Part shown: positions 1-9,698 of the stretch, piece after piece
Numbering within the stretch: position 1 is the stretch's first letter
How the letters are laid out: the number at the start of each line of letters is the position of its first letter
NCBI GenBank assembly: GCA_949745595.1
Contig: CATJWN010000040.1
Span: forward strand, 26,801 to 90,800
Reading direction: 5' to 3'
DNA length: 64,000 bases
From: an uncultured Clostridia bacterium
GTDB lineage: Bacteria; Bacillota; Clostridia; TANB77; CAG-508
Notes under the pieces: model-generated
What the model was told of the DNA's origin: nothing
Seen by the model: the letters and a program-made list of their open reading frames with translations, nothing else
Database searches by the model: none
Program-made: the position numbers and the translations under genes

Positions 1-1866
1 TGTTACTGCTTTTCCTTCTTTATTTGTTACTAAAGTATCCACTAAATTATCTTTCTCATCATATACTTCAAAAGTAACTCCTTCCAATTTTATTTCTTTG
101 TTATCTTTATCGATTTTTATTACTTCTAATTGTCCCTTTTTCTTTTCGTTTTCAAAAGTTACATTAGTTATTTCATTTGCTTTTAATATCACTTCTTTTT
201 CTTTTGTATTTAAAACATAATTATTCAAAGTTTTTGTTTCTTTTAAATATAACTTTTCAAAATCTCTTACTGCATATTTTTTTGTTGTAGCTTCACCATT
301 TTTATCTGTTACTATTGTTTCTAATAACTTATGATTTTCATCATACACTTCAAAAGTAACACCTTCTAATTTTATTTTCTTATTATCAGTATCAATTTTT
401 ACTACTTTTATTTGTCCTTTTTGAAGTTCATTTTCAACTACTGCATTAGTAACTTCTTTCCATTCAACTTTAACTTCGACATTATCTGCCAAGTTATACC
501 ATTTGTTTGTTTCCTTTTCAATTAAAGAATATTCTCCAATTCTAAGATTTTCAATATAAATCTCTCCATTAACATCCGTTCTATATGTGCCAATTACTCT
601 TTTAAATTCATGACTATATAAATCAAACTCTACATTTCCTAGAGATATTTTCTTATTATCCTTATCTACTTTATATATTTTTAAATTACCTTTTTTATGT
701 TCATTTTCAACATTTAAAGTTGTAGTTTTATTAAATTCTGTATTTACATTAAATTTATCAGTCTTTAAAATATATTTTTTATTTGTTTCAATTTCTCTCG
801 CAATATAACTTCCTGGATATAACTTTTCAAAAGTTGCTATACCATTTTCATTAGTCTTTGCTTTAGCAACTACTGTACCATCTGCTTTTGTAAGTTCAAA
901 AGTAACATCCTTAATTGGAGAATGTGTATAATCATCTGTTTTATTTATTTGTATTTTTGCAGTATCAGTTTTTATATTTAATCCTATAACAGTACTATCA
1001 TCTCCATATGGATCATAAGTTACAACATAATCTTGCTTTGCAGGATTACCAGATTCTCCATAAAAAATAGGATATACTGCACATTTTCCCGTTAAATATA
1101 CATTTCCATTTATATCTGTAACAAAACCACTTTTTGGAATCATTATTTTAAATTGTTCACCTTGTCCAAATGTATTTTGAGCTCCTCCACCTAAATTAGC
1201 AACAAATGTACCTTCTGGAAAACCTGCTATATTAGTTACTGTATAATTTGCTAGACCAACACTTGAATTAGCTAAAAACCTTTGAGAATAGTAATTTCCT
1301 TCCTCTGTCAATTCTCCAATTTTTTCTGCAGATAAAGTACCTTGTTGTTGTGTGCCTTGACCATTCATACCTATATTTACTAAGTTATGTAATGCACCTA
1401 ACATTGCTTGTGCTGTTCCATCATCTGCATCTGCTGAGAAAGCTCCTAAATCAGATTGACCTCTAACACAATACACAGCCATTTTAGTAACCGCAAAAGC
1501 ATCAAAATCTTCTTGTAGTCCCATTTCTCCAGCAGTTTTATATGGAAATCCATTTGTTAATACTCTCCATACAGCATCATCATTCAAGACTTGATTTATT
1601 ACTACATCATAAGCACCTGTTTCTGCTCCTGATAAATCTTTATTTAAACAATATGCTGGATAAAACACACCATTTGTATTATGACCTACAACAGATATTT
1701 TTACATAATGTCCATTATATTTTAAATGATGTGTTGCTTCTCCTATTTTTTGAATATAGGCATTATTGATGCTTACTGCTGAAACAAAAGAATTTGTTCC
1801 AAATGATAACAATGTCATAATTAGCATTATTAGACATATTATTTTCTTCATTACTCTATTTTTCAC
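1..1866 (-). CDS. Thioester-domain and CnaB-repeat surface protein (C-terminus beyond left edge)
   Basis: Partial gene of at least 622 codons. The start is GTG at 1866, chosen because AGGAGG at 1875-1880 sits 8 bases upstream; an ATG at 1851 is too far away. A signal peptide (about residues 1-30, ending near FVSA) is followed by a TQXA-type thioester domain with the YCLN cysteine motif near residue 70. Where the family normally has TQxA with the bond-forming glutamine, this protein has TKMA, so the thioester may not form. After about residue 290 come repeated CnaB (prealbumin-like) domains of about 90 residues, three complete and a fourth cut by the edge; the last two are near-copies sharing LEGVTFEVYDE. 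Such proteins are normally covalently attached to the wall by a sortase, and one is encoded nearby. The anchor motif is not visible because the C-terminus is outside the window. Confidence 0.85.
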   Translation of the reverse strand, partial: MKNRVMKKIICLIMLIMTLLSFGTNSFVSAVSINNAYIQKIGEATHHLKYNGHYVKISVVGHNTNGVFYPAYCLNKDLSGAETGAYDVVINQVLNDDAVWRVLTNGFPYKTAGEMGLQEDFDAFAVTKMAVYCVRGQSDLGAFSADADDGTAQAMLGALHNLVNIGMNGQGTQQQGTLSAEKIGELTEEGNYYSQRFLANSSVGLANYTVTNIAGFPEGTFVANLGGGAQNTFGQGEQFKIMIPKSGFVTDINGNVYLTGKCAVYPIFYGESGNPAKQDYVVTYDPYGDDSTVIGLNIKTDTAKIQINKTDDYTHSPIKDVTFELTKADGTVVAKAKTNENGIATFEKLYPGSYIAREIETNKKYILKTDKFNVNTEFNKTTTLNVENEHKKGNLKIYKVDKDNKKISLGNVEFDLYSHEFKRVIGTYRTDVNGEIYIENLRIGEYSLIEKETNKWYNLADNVEVKVEWKEVTNAVVENELQKGQIKVVKIDTDNKKIKLEGVTFEVYDENHKLLETIVTDKNGEATTKKYAVRDFEKLYLKETKTLNNYVLNTKEKEVILKANEITNVTFENEKKKGQLEVIKIDKDNKEIKLEGVTFEVYDEKDNLVDTLVTNKEGKAVT

Positions 1867-1921
1867 AAGACATTCCTCCTTCGATTTTTTTGAAGGACCA
1901 TCACACTATATATTTGCATAT

Positions 1922-1946
1922 AAAAAAAACACCTAAGTGCTTTTTT
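1922..1946 (-). terminator. Weak T-rich terminator-like hairpin
   Basis: A short A/T-flanked CAC...GTG inverted repeat ends in a run of T on the minus strand just after the stop of the 1949-2698 gene. The stem is weak. Confidence 0.35.
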
Positions 1947-1948
1947 GT

Positions 1949-2698
1949 TTAAAAAATATAACATTCAGTAAATAATAGTTCACCATTTAAATAATAATCT
2001 TGTGCATAAACCTTTATAGTACCAGCTTTTGCAGAAATCTTATTTATTACTCTTTGCTCACTAAATGTAAATTGATTAGTTAAACTAGTAATTGAACTAT
2101 CAACAACCACAGAAAAGCCATCTTGTATCATATATTGACTAGGATTATTATTTATAATATTCACAATAGTTTGTGTCATATTATCATTATATTTGTACTC
2201 TTCTCCTACAACACTTGGTACATTTTCTGCATTATTCTCCTTTTCAGGTTCAACATTAACTATAGGTGTTGGAATTTCTACTTGTGTACTTGTCACAACT
2301 TCCTGAACTGCACACACACTAATTTCTTCTGTTTTAACTGGCTCTTGAACCTCTTTTTCTTCTACCTTTTTATTTTCTTCTGGCTTACTTGCTATATTAC
2401 TTTCACCAGGAAGTGCTTTGCTTTCCACTATATCAGTAGAAGTAGTTCCTAAACTAATAACATTCTCTACACTTGCTAAAGTATTTTCTACTAATATATT
2501 TTCAATACAATTTATACTATTATCTAATACATTCGTATTTGTAGCACTTTCATTTAATATAGCATTCTCATATCTACTAATTATATTTTCCTTATCTTTT
2601 GAATTTTCTAAATTTTGTTTACATATAACATAAGTTTCTGTTATAACAGCTACTAATAAAATTATTATTGTAAACATCATTACTTTGTTTCTTTTCAT
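1949..2698 (-). CDS. Hypothetical membrane-anchored extracellular protein of the conjugative element
   Basis: Unrecognised protein of about 249 residues. One N-terminal hydrophobic segment (about residues 6-24) is followed by a long, polar, Glu/Val/Pro-rich stretch and a C-terminal part of about 90 residues with alternating hydrophobic pattern. The topology suggests an anchored outer-face protein. I chose ATG 2698 because the GAGGTG ribosome site lies 6 bases upstream; in-frame GTG 2707 and ATG 2704 overlap that site. It lies between the adhesin and the sortase, so it may belong to the element's cell-surface module. No function is proposed. Confidence 0.6.
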   Translation of the reverse strand: MKRNKVMMFTIIILLVAVITETYVICKQNLENSKDKENIISRYENAILNESATNTNVLDNSINCIENILVENTLASVENVISLGTTSTDIVESKALPGESNIASKPEENKKVEEKEVQEPVKTEEISVCAVQEVVTSTQVEIPTPIVNVEPEKENNAENVPSVVGEEYKYNDNMTQTIVNIINNNPSQYMIQDGFSVVVDSSITSLTNQFTFSEQRVINKISAKAGTIKVYAQDYYLNGELLFTECYIF

Positions 2699-2766
2699 AT
2701 TCATCACCTCTTATAAAGAGGATAACATGTTTAATTTTTATAAGTCTATGCGAAAACAAGTTTTTT

Positions 2767-3351
2767 TTATTTTTTTTCTTTCGCTTGAACACAAAGTCTT
2801 TTTTCTGGTTGATTTTTTATACAAGTAATTAGCGTTATTATGTTTTCATCTGTATTCTTTAATAAAGACCAATCTTTTTCACTAATTTCAACTATTTTAT
2901 TTACTTCATAATTTTTTGTACCTAAATAACTTATATAAGAAATACTATCTCCATTTTTTAAATTATGTAGTTTTGCCCAATACTTGTAATAATTATGTGC
3001 TGCAAAACATGGATTTCCTTCTAAAATAGGTGTTTGTTCAAAATGACCAACACCTTTATTTAAAATTTGACTATCTGTTCCTTCATAGACAAGACCTTCA
3101 AAATTTATCTTTTCTATTTTTAATATTCCTAATATACTTTTACCATCAATTTCTATCTTTACTTCTTCTACATCCTTTGCTTTATCATTTTTGTCTTGTA
3201 TATCAATATTCTCTGTATAAGTTTTTGAAACTTTTTTTATTAAATTTTTATTCTGGATATTTTCTCCGATATAAATTCCAAGTAATATTACGAAACTCAA
3301 TATTAAAAATAATAACAATATTTCTAAAAATTTCTTAGTCTTATTATTCAA
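2767..3351 (-). CDS. Sortase (class uncertain)
   Basis: Transpeptidase that would attach LPXTG-type proteins to the cell wall or build pilin polymers. An N-terminal membrane segment (about residues 7-30) is followed by a sortase domain with the catalytic histidine in AAHNY, the cysteine in TLITC and an arginine in the final KRLCV block. The start is TTG at 3351, 6 bases after a strong AAAGGAGGG; an upstream in-frame GTG at 3393 has no proper ribosome site. It lies beside the CnaB-repeat adhesin, its probable substrate. The TLxTC signature fits class B/D-like enzymes, but the class cannot be settled by eye. Confidence 0.85.
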   Translation of the reverse strand: MNNKTKKFLEILLLFLILSFVILLGIYIGENIQNKNLIKKVSKTYTENIDIQDKNDKAKDVEEVKIEIDGKSILGILKIEKINFEGLVYEGTDSQILNKGVGHFEQTPILEGNPCFAAHNYYKYWAKLHNLKNGDSISYISYLGTKNYEVNKIVEISEKDWSLLKNTDENIITLITCIKNQPEKRLCVQAKEKK

Positions 3352-3411
3352 GATTATCCCTCCTTTCAAAATGTAAATATGAAATTTTATCACCCCCTTT
3401 ACTGTATAAAA

Positions 3412-3783
3412 CTATTTGTTAGAATCTAATAATTCTTTTACATATTGAGACACAAAAGAAAAAGAGCTAGGCTCTTTTATTAACTTTTCTATATCTTCAA
3501 TTGTAAAAGTATCAAACAAAATATCATATATTCCTAAAATCAAAGCATCTTTCAAAACTTTTGCTTTATTATTTTCAAGTAATAAAATTACTCTAATATT
3601 TTTCTCTCGTACTTTAAACATAAAATCTGTAAAATTATATTTATTAGGCTGTACAGTAGCAATTAAAATATCTGCTTCTGGCTCTTGTAAAATATAATCT
3701 GGATAATATACTACCCTTGAGTTTTCTATTTTTTTTGATATGTCATAATCTATTTGCTCATCACCAGTAAATATCAATATCAT
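3412..3783 (-). CDS. Small receiver-like protein of unknown function
   Basis: Protein of about 123 residues. ATG 3783 follows GAAGGAGG with an 8-base spacer and directly abuts the stop of the M23 gene, so the two are translated together. The alternating strand/helix pattern (ILIFTG..., DILIATV..., VILLLENN..., GIYDILFD) resembles a CheY/TadZ-type receiver fold. I do not see the full acidic phosphorylation pocket, so it is probably a pseudo-receiver. A role in the conjugation machine is inferred from position only. Confidence 0.55.
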   Translation of the reverse strand: MILIFTGDEQIDYDISKKIENSRVVYYPDYILQEPEADILIATVQPNKYNFTDFMFKVREKNIRVILLLENNKAKVLKDALILGIYDILFDTFTIEDIEKLIKEPSSFSFVSQYVKELLDSNK

Positions 3784-3784
3784 T

Positions 3785-5017
3785 TTATATTCCTCCTTCA
3801 AAAAATTGCATTGGATTAACATACTCATCATTTATTCTAACTTCAAAATGAGCATGTGGTCCTGTTGAAAATCCTGTTGATCCAACTTTTAAAACTGGTT
3901 CTCCTTGTTTTACAATATCATTTGTTTTTACTAATCTCTTTGAACCGTGAGCATATAAAGTTACAATACCATTTCCATGATTTATCATTACCATATTTCC
4001 ATATGCTGTATTAGTTCCTGAAGTAACCACTACTCCATCTGCCATAGCAACAAAATCAGCTCCTTCAGGAGCTCCAATATCAGTACCTGTATGTAATTTA
4101 TATACACCTGTAATAGGATGTGTCCTATAACCAAATTCAGATGTTATTGCAGAATATCCTGGAATTGGCCAACAAAACATTCCATTACCTATTTGTATAT
4201 TGCTATCAAAAATGCCTAAGCCTCCTTTTTTAATACTTGTACTAGTATTAAAAAGCCATTCTGTATTTTCAGTTTTATCAAAATAACCAGTAGCAGATTG
4301 TATTACAATCTCAACTTGGTTTTCCAAATCCTCACCTTTAATTTTAAACTCTTTATTTAAATACTTACTTAACATTTCATATTGTTCTCCTACTAGATTT
4401 TCCGAAACAAATACTTTTTTTGTTACTCTAGTATTTTCATTTTCTTCAACAAAATCTTTATAAGTATAAGTAAAATGTCCTATTATACTATCACTTTCAA
4501 CTAATAGATATACTGTATCTTCTCTTGAAAGTTTCCATTCTTCGACTCCTAGCTCATTTACAACCTTTTCTTCAACTTTTATCGTATCACTAATATAAGT
4601 AAAAACCGATTTAAAGTACTTTCCGATAGTATCTAATAAATCTTTATTTAGTTTATCTCCCTTAGACATATTATGAAATGTCATTAACGAGTACAAATAA
4701 GACCATTCAATCATTTTGTCATTTTCTCTATTATTTATATCTAACAATGAATTAGTTGGAATGCCATCTACAATATTACTACAAGTGTTTAATTCATTAG
4801 CCTTATTTATGCAAAGATTCTTTAATTCTAGTTCTTCATCTGATAAATAACTGCTATCTTCTTGAACAAATTGAATAAATACTGCATCTACGATCGTACT
4901 CACAGTTCCAAAAATAAATAGTAAAATCAATACAAAAGGCAAAAATGGTTTTATTAAATTCCATATAATTTTTTTAGTCCTGTTGTTCTTTTGATTTCTA
5001 TTCATTGTTTTTATCAC
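3785..5017 (-). CDS. Membrane-anchored M23 peptidase of the conjugation system
   Basis: A 410-residue protein with one N-terminal membrane segment (about residues 24-46), a 220-residue extracellular region, and a C-terminal LytM/M23 metallopeptidase domain. The zinc ligands appear as HTGTD and HAHFEV. In Gram-positive type IV secretion systems such proteins cut peptidoglycan locally so the channel can cross the wall, a role analogous to VirB1. The start overlaps the end of the VirB6-like gene by 20 bases, supporting one operon. The catalytic domain looks complete. Confidence 0.88.
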   Translation of the reverse strand: MIKTMNRNQKNNRTKKIIWNLIKPFLPFVLILLFIFGTVSTIVDAVFIQFVQEDSSYLSDEELELKNLCINKANELNTCSNIVDGIPTNSLLDINNRENDKMIEWSYLYSLMTFHNMSKGDKLNKDLLDTIGKYFKSVFTYISDTIKVEEKVVNELGVEEWKLSREDTVYLLVESDSIIGHFTYTYKDFVEENENTRVTKKVFVSENLVGEQYEMLSKYLNKEFKIKGEDLENQVEIVIQSATGYFDKTENTEWLFNTSTSIKKGGLGIFDSNIQIGNGMFCWPIPGYSAITSEFGYRTHPITGVYKLHTGTDIGAPEGADFVAMADGVVVTSGTNTAYGNMVMINHGNGIVTLYAHGSKRLVKTNDIVKQGEPVLKVGSTGFSTGPHAHFEVRINDEYVNPMQFFEGGI

Positions 5018-6440
5018 TCTTTTCTTTTTGCATATTCATACTATTTTGATATTCAGTATCTCTTTGCTTTTTATTGTTATTTTTAGGAACATTATATGTC
5101 TTTCTTAAGTTACCTTCAGCCATATTTGCACCCATACTTAAATATGCTCCTGCACTTCTTATACCAGTCTTTGCTATCTTCGAAATATTAGATAATTTTG
5201 AATTATTAGTTGTTTCATTTTCAGTTTTTATCACACTACTTTCATCTTTTTGTATAACATTTCTTATCGGATTATAATTGCCATTATAGTCATTTTCATT
5301 AGATAATTTCATTGCTGGTGGATTTACAATATTTTTCATTTCTCCAGCAATTCCACCTATTGAATTTCCTAAATTATTAGTTGTAACATTTCCTGATACA
5401 CCTTGATTATTACTTGGAAATTGACTCTTTATTGCTAATAAACTATATGCAAAAGAACTACCCATTCCTAAAGCTCTAGAAGACATATCATTATTATCAA
5501 TTCCTGCAATTCTACTAGTTAAATTCTGTAAGCAATTTTGTAAAGTATCAGCAAGTGGTAAAATCATCATTGCCCAAATCAAACTTACTGCCCATCCTGC
5601 TGTACTTGGCAAAAAAGATAAATAAAGCAAAAATAAAAAGCAGTATATAAACTGCATAAATACATTTATTAAAATTTGACCACTCCATATTGCTGCAGCA
5701 GTTACATTCTTGTTAATTATCCACAAACCAGCTACTACTGGTGTAAAAATAGTAAATACTATCAAAGTAAACTCACGGACAATAAATTTTATATTTAGTT
5801 TTACAAATAAATATATAAACATACTAATAACAATTGCTGTCGTTATTGCATTTCCAGTTGATATACTTGATAGCATTTCATTTCCTAATAGTCCATCTAA
5901 ACCACCATTAGTAATAGTTAATAAAATATGTACTAATGAATTATTTAGAAACAATAAAAATCTAATAAATAATGGACATAAAGCAATTGCACACCCTCCA
6001 AATAATAATCGCATTAAACTCTCTTTTACTTCATTCTTTACAGAAGTATTTATCCCCGCATAGATTAGTTTATACGAGAAAATAATTACCCCTATAAAAA
6101 TCAAACTACCTGAAACAACAGAAAAAACCTTATACCAATCTAAAATCTTATTCCATGTCTCCACTGAAAATGGCGATATACTATCATTTTCTGCATTACT
6201 ATTAAAAATTAGTTTATCATAGTTCTTAAAACCTACTCCTAATGTATCAGATGTTGCAAAATCATATACAGTTTGTGCAATACCACCAATGGTTTCTGCT
6301 ATTATTTTTTCAAATAAAGAACCTTCTTCTTTCTTTATCATATGTTTAAAATTTACATTTTCTGCTCCAAAACTTATATTAGTAAATAAGATAATAGCAG
6401 TAACAAATATAATAAAAATAGTTTTAAATTTTTCCCTCAT
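4998..6440 (-). CDS. VirB6/TrbL-like polytopic membrane protein of the T4SS
   Basis: A 480-residue protein with a signal sequence (about residues 1-25), five to six membrane segments between about residues 105 and 310, and a long hydrophilic Asn/Lys-rich tail. This layout matches the TrbL/VirB6 inner-membrane channel components of conjugative systems. It sits directly downstream of virB4 (22-base gap once virB4 is read through its recoding sites) and overlaps the M23 peptidase gene. The family call rests on topology and context rather than a diagnostic motif. Confidence 0.75.
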   Translation of the reverse strand: MREKFKTIFIIFVTAIILFTNISFGAENVNFKHMIKKEEGSLFEKIIAETIGGIAQTVYDFATSDTLGVGFKNYDKLIFNSNAENDSISPFSVETWNKILDWYKVFSVVSGSLIFIGVIIFSYKLIYAGINTSVKNEVKESLMRLLFGGCAIALCPLFIRFLLFLNNSLVHILLTITNGGLDGLLGNEMLSSISTGNAITTAIVISMFIYLFVKLNIKFIVREFTLIVFTIFTPVVAGLWIINKNVTAAAIWSGQILINVFMQFIYCFLFLLYLSFLPSTAGWAVSLIWAMMILPLADTLQNCLQNLTSRIAGIDNNDMSSRALGMGSSFAYSLLAIKSQFPSNNQGVSGNVTTNNLGNSIGGIAGEMKNIVNPPAMKLSNENDYNGNYNPIRNVIQKDESSVIKTENETTNNSKLSNISKIAKTGIRSAGAYLSMGANMAEGNLRKTYNVPKNNNKKQRDTEYQNSMNMQKEKSDKNNE

Positions 6441-6461
6441 AATAAGCTCCTTCCTTAATTT

Positions 6462-8282
6462 TTAAGTAAAAACGAACTCTTTTTCAAAATCTGGAACTTC
6501 AAATTTCACTGCTGTTACACTATTATTTAAACTCATAACACATTCTCCTGGATTTGCAATAGTTAAAAAATCTTTTGTTCCGTTCTGACAAATTAAAAAA
6601 GTCCACAACAGAATCTACACTTCCTGGACTTTGCTTGAATAAATATCTAGTTGTACATATGTTAATTATAGTTTTTCCGTTCTTCAGAATTTAAAAACTC
6701 ATCTATAAATTGGCTACCTATAAACAAAGGTATATTATACTTTCTACCACGCCTTGCAACATTTACTAAAAATTCTGCTGACTCTTGATATTTTAAGAAA
6801 AGCCAAGCTTCATCACATACTATTATCTTTTTCTTATCTTTATTTTTTAACACAAATTTCTGCCAAACCCAAGTTAGTATTACAAAAGAAGCATATAATT
6901 TTGTAAATTCATCTTTAATTTCTGACATATCAAATGAAACTATGTTTTCATCTGAACTAATTTCACTCTCACAGTCAAAAATACCTAGTGAATTTCCTCT
7001 TAAAAATGTAACTAATAATTGTGATAGTTCAGGACAATTCTTTCTTTCTTTTAATTTATGTTGAAAATCTGATAAAGTTGGCATCTTCTTTTTGATCTTT
7101 CCTATTACATATTTACCATTATCTATCTTACCACCACTTTTAGTATATATTGAATTAACATCTGAACTGATTTCTCTTTCTGTATATAACTGATTTACTA
7201 TTACTTCAATCTCTGTTATTTCTGTAGCATTCAATGTCCTTCCCATATAATTTCTACAAATAGTTGCAAGTAATGCTCTAATTTCAGCTACTTTATCTAG
7301 TATATTTATAAAGTCATTCTTACCATCGTTATCAATTTCCAGTTCAAAAGGATTTATTCCAGTCGTTTCTCCTTGTCTAACTTTAATTACTTTTCCACCT
7401 AATTTATGACATAAGTTTGTATACTCTCCTTCAACATCTATAAAAAATGCTCCACTACCATTAGTTATAACATTTCTAGCGGTAAGAGTTTTTAAAGCTA
7501 CACTTTTTCCGCCTCCACTTGTACCACATATAAAAACATGAGGGTTAGGTAATGATGGTGGTCCAATAAAAGTATCTATATATACTGGTGCATTAGTGAA
7601 CATATTTCTACCAATAAATACTCCAGTTTCATGTGATAAATTTGGATTAGATATTGGAATCAATGTTGCTACACCACCAGCAACCATATTTCTTTCATAA
7701 TTTGGAATTGGTGTATCTCCAAATGGTAACATTGTTTTCATTCCTTCTAATTGTCTAAACATTAGTACTCTTGCCATAGCTGTTTTCTTATTTAGCTCTG
7801 ATTCTAATATTAAAGTCTTTTCATTCAATTCCTCTAAACTCTTAGCATTTAAAGTTATAAAAACTGTTACTAAAAATAGCTTGTCCTGATTAGTTTGAAT
7901 TAGCATTCTTAGTTCTTCTAAATCTACTATGCTTTTTTCTAATTCTGGAGTATGTGCAATATTTCCTTGTTGCATATATGTCTGATATTGTGATTGATTT
8001 TGTACTAATTTCCTTGTTAGCTGATTTATAACAACTCCATTATTAGTTGGTTCTATTTTGATTGAAATATTTACATCTCCAATATACACTAAATCATCTA
8101 ACCAACCGTATCCAAGTTTGTTCTGGAAATATAGTAAGTACAAAATGTCTACTATACTTGTTATACCCTAGATATACATAATCTTTATTTTCTTTTAATA
8201 TATCTGGTAATAGAATATCCATTATTTTAGGAACATTAGCAAATATATTATTTTCTTTTCTTTTTCTTGCTTTTTTCAACAT
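6462..8282 (-). CDS. virB4: VirB4 conjugation ATPase, needs three CGG +1 recoding events
   Basis: AAA+ ATPase that powers pilus or channel assembly and DNA transfer. The joined protein is about 605 residues. Walker A reads GTSGGGKS near residue 215 and Walker B is IIVCDEAW near residue 445. The gene is broken into three frames by CGGT at 8105 and CGGA at 6676 and 6579. Skipping the C each time gives TWIG-WLDD, SEEG-KTII and LSEG-TKDF, and the C-terminus then ends as the family does, with an ANPGECV block followed by FEVPDFE. The end at 6462 closes what would otherwise be a gap before the next gene. ATG 8282 or GTG 8294 could be the start (AGGGAGG at about 8296-8303). The usual N-terminal part appears to be supplied by the separate upstream TraC-like gene. 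Confidence 0.9.
6579..6582 (-). other. CGGA +1 recoding site in virB4 (third)
   Basis: In-frame CGG after a GAA codon. Skipping the C continues with GGA (Gly) and gives the conserved ANPGE tail; without the skip the VirB4 C-terminus is lost. Confidence 0.85.
6676..6679 (-). other. CGGA +1 recoding site in virB4 (second)
   Basis: In-frame CGG after GAA; the 0 frame stops five codons later. Skipping the C reads glycine and opens the frame to the third site. Confidence 0.87.
8105..8108 (-). other. CGGT +1 recoding site in virB4 (first)
   Basis: In-frame CGG after ATA, with a stop four codons on in the 0 frame. Skipping the C reads GGT then TGG, giving Ile-Gly-Trp and joining the 62-codon head to the ATPase. 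Confidence 0.87.
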
Positions 8283-8979
8283 ATAGCTTGTCACACCCTC
8301 CCTTTAATAAATCAATTTTAGAATTAGAATTTTTATTCAATTCTCTGTAAAATAAATTATAAATTTCGTTTTCTTCTAACACTTCACATTGTACTTTTGC
8401 TCTAAGTAAATTGCTTTTAAAACTACTTACTCTTCGATTTAATTCATCTATTGCATTTTCATAATAACCATCATAACTAATAATTGCATAATTATTTATC
8501 ACACTTATACTTCTGTTGTTCATTAAGTTATCTAAGTAATCAATTAAAGCATTTTGATATTCTTGAATTTTTTTATTATCAATTTTGTTTTCTTTAATCT
8601 TTTGAATAACTTTACTGGTATCTACATACTCTGTAGTACTGAAAAATTGAATAGGATAATCAATAGACAAAGCAGTTTGAATAAGTACATTTTCAATTCC
8701 CTCTTGCTCTGAATTAGATAACATATTATAGTCTACATTACCTAGTTTTATAATACTTGAATATCTAGTTCCAAAAAGTATAATAGAATCTTTTATCTTT
8801 ACACCTAAAATGTCTTTTAATTGCTTTTTACTTTCTGATTTCGATTTCTTATTCTCTTTTACATTACTTGTATTATCCTTAATACCTCGTACAATTTTAT
8901 TCTTCTTATTACTTACATACAACAAAGTGCCAACTATCATAATGAAAGTTAAAATAAGAAATATAGACATTATTAACAT
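8248..8979 (-). CDS. TraC-like T4SS protein (detached VirB4 N-terminal-type domain)
   Basis: A 243-residue protein with one N-terminal membrane segment (about residues 3-22), a Lys/Ser-rich linker and a folded part from about residue 60. That part (FGTRYSSIIKLG..., IDYPIQFF...) resembles the TraC-like domain normally at the front of VirB4 or encoded just upstream of it. The gene overlaps the start of virB4, so the two are translationally coupled. I infer that it completes VirB4 as a separate subunit. Confidence 0.6.
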   Translation of the reverse strand: MLIMSIFLILTFIMIVGTLLYVSNKKNKIVRGIKDNTSNVKENKKSKSESKKQLKDILGVKIKDSIILFGTRYSSIIKLGNVDYNMLSNSEQEGIENVLIQTALSIDYPIQFFSTTEYVDTSKVIQKIKENKIDNKKIQEYQNALIDYLDNLMNNRSISVINNYAIISYDGYYENAIDELNRRVSSFKSNLLRAKVQCEVLEENEIYNLFYRELNKNSNSKIDLLKGGCDKLYVEKSKKKKRK

Positions 8980-9278
8980 TATTCATCACACCTCCTGTAA
9001 ATATATAATTTTTCTCTAAATAAATATTTTAAAGCATAAAAAAAGAACTTATCAAAGCTCTGTTCATTAACTTTCATAAAAGCACATAGTAAAAAGAAAA
9101 TCGTCAAAATACTTATTATTGCTAAACTTATCCACTTTGACATTGGAATAAAAAATAAAGTACAAGAAATTCCTATAAGCATTAAATACAGAACTTGTCT
9201 TAAACTTAAATATCCTCCAAAAATTTTTTCTTCTCTTTTCACATCATATGGTACTTTAAAAGTTTTCATATTTCCCAT
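8979..9278 (-). CDS. prgI: PrgI-family T4SS membrane protein
   Basis: A 99-residue protein. It begins with the family's FKVPYDVKREEKIFGG block, followed by two close membrane helices (about residues 30-70) and a short basic tail. PrgI proteins are small VirB3-like inner-membrane components encoded just upstream of VirB4 in Gram-positive conjugation operons, as here. The stop overlaps the next gene's start by one base. Confidence 0.85.
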   Translation of the reverse strand: MGNMKTFKVPYDVKREEKIFGGYLSLRQVLYLMLIGISCTLFFIPMSKWISLAIISILTIFFLLCAFMKVNEQSFDKFFFYALKYLFREKLYIYRRCDE

Positions 9279-9283
9279 CCTTT

Positions 9284-9649
9284 CTAAGCACTTAATAAAG
9301 CACCTGTATTATTTGTTGCTATGTTAATAATAATTCCAGTGATAATTAAACTTAAGCCTAATATAACACCACCTCCGCAAATCCAAGCCAAACTGCCAAT
9401 GCTTTCAGCACGTTTTTGAGGGTTATTTGCATTTGCTATCATTCTTAAAGCTGCAATTACCACACTTGCAAATATCAATATACCACCCAATGGCATAGCA
9501 ATACTTGTTATTACTCTTTTAATATTATCAGTTGCTGTTTGAACTTCTTGAGTTCCAATTCCTGTTGCTAAACACAAATTAGCTTTGTTTAAAATAAAAA
9601 AACTAATTACAAATAATTTTTTAATAACTCTTTTAACATTCTTTTGCAT
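9284..9649 (-). CDS. TrbC/VirB2-like small membrane (pilin-type) protein
   Basis: A 121-residue protein with a signal-like segment (about residues 10-28) and two further membrane helices separated by a short NANNPQKRAES loop. This is the layout of TrbC/VirB2-type pilin-like subunits that form the conduit or pilus of conjugative systems. It lies five bases upstream of prgI. The call is from topology and position. Confidence 0.7.
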   Translation of the reverse strand: MQKNVKRVIKKLFVISFFILNKANLCLATGIGTQEVQTATDNIKRVITSIAMPLGGILIFASVVIAALRMIANANNPQKRAESIGSLAWICGGGVILGLSLIITGIIINIATNNTGALLSA

Positions 9650-9698
9650 TTTAATTCCTCCTATACTTTTTATTTGAAGAGCTAAGTAATAGAAAAAA

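Noticed and set aside
3352-3393. An upstream GTG start for the sortase
   Set aside because: The stretch has no properly spaced ribosome site, while TTG 3351 has AAAGGAGGG six bases upstream and starts at the membrane segment.
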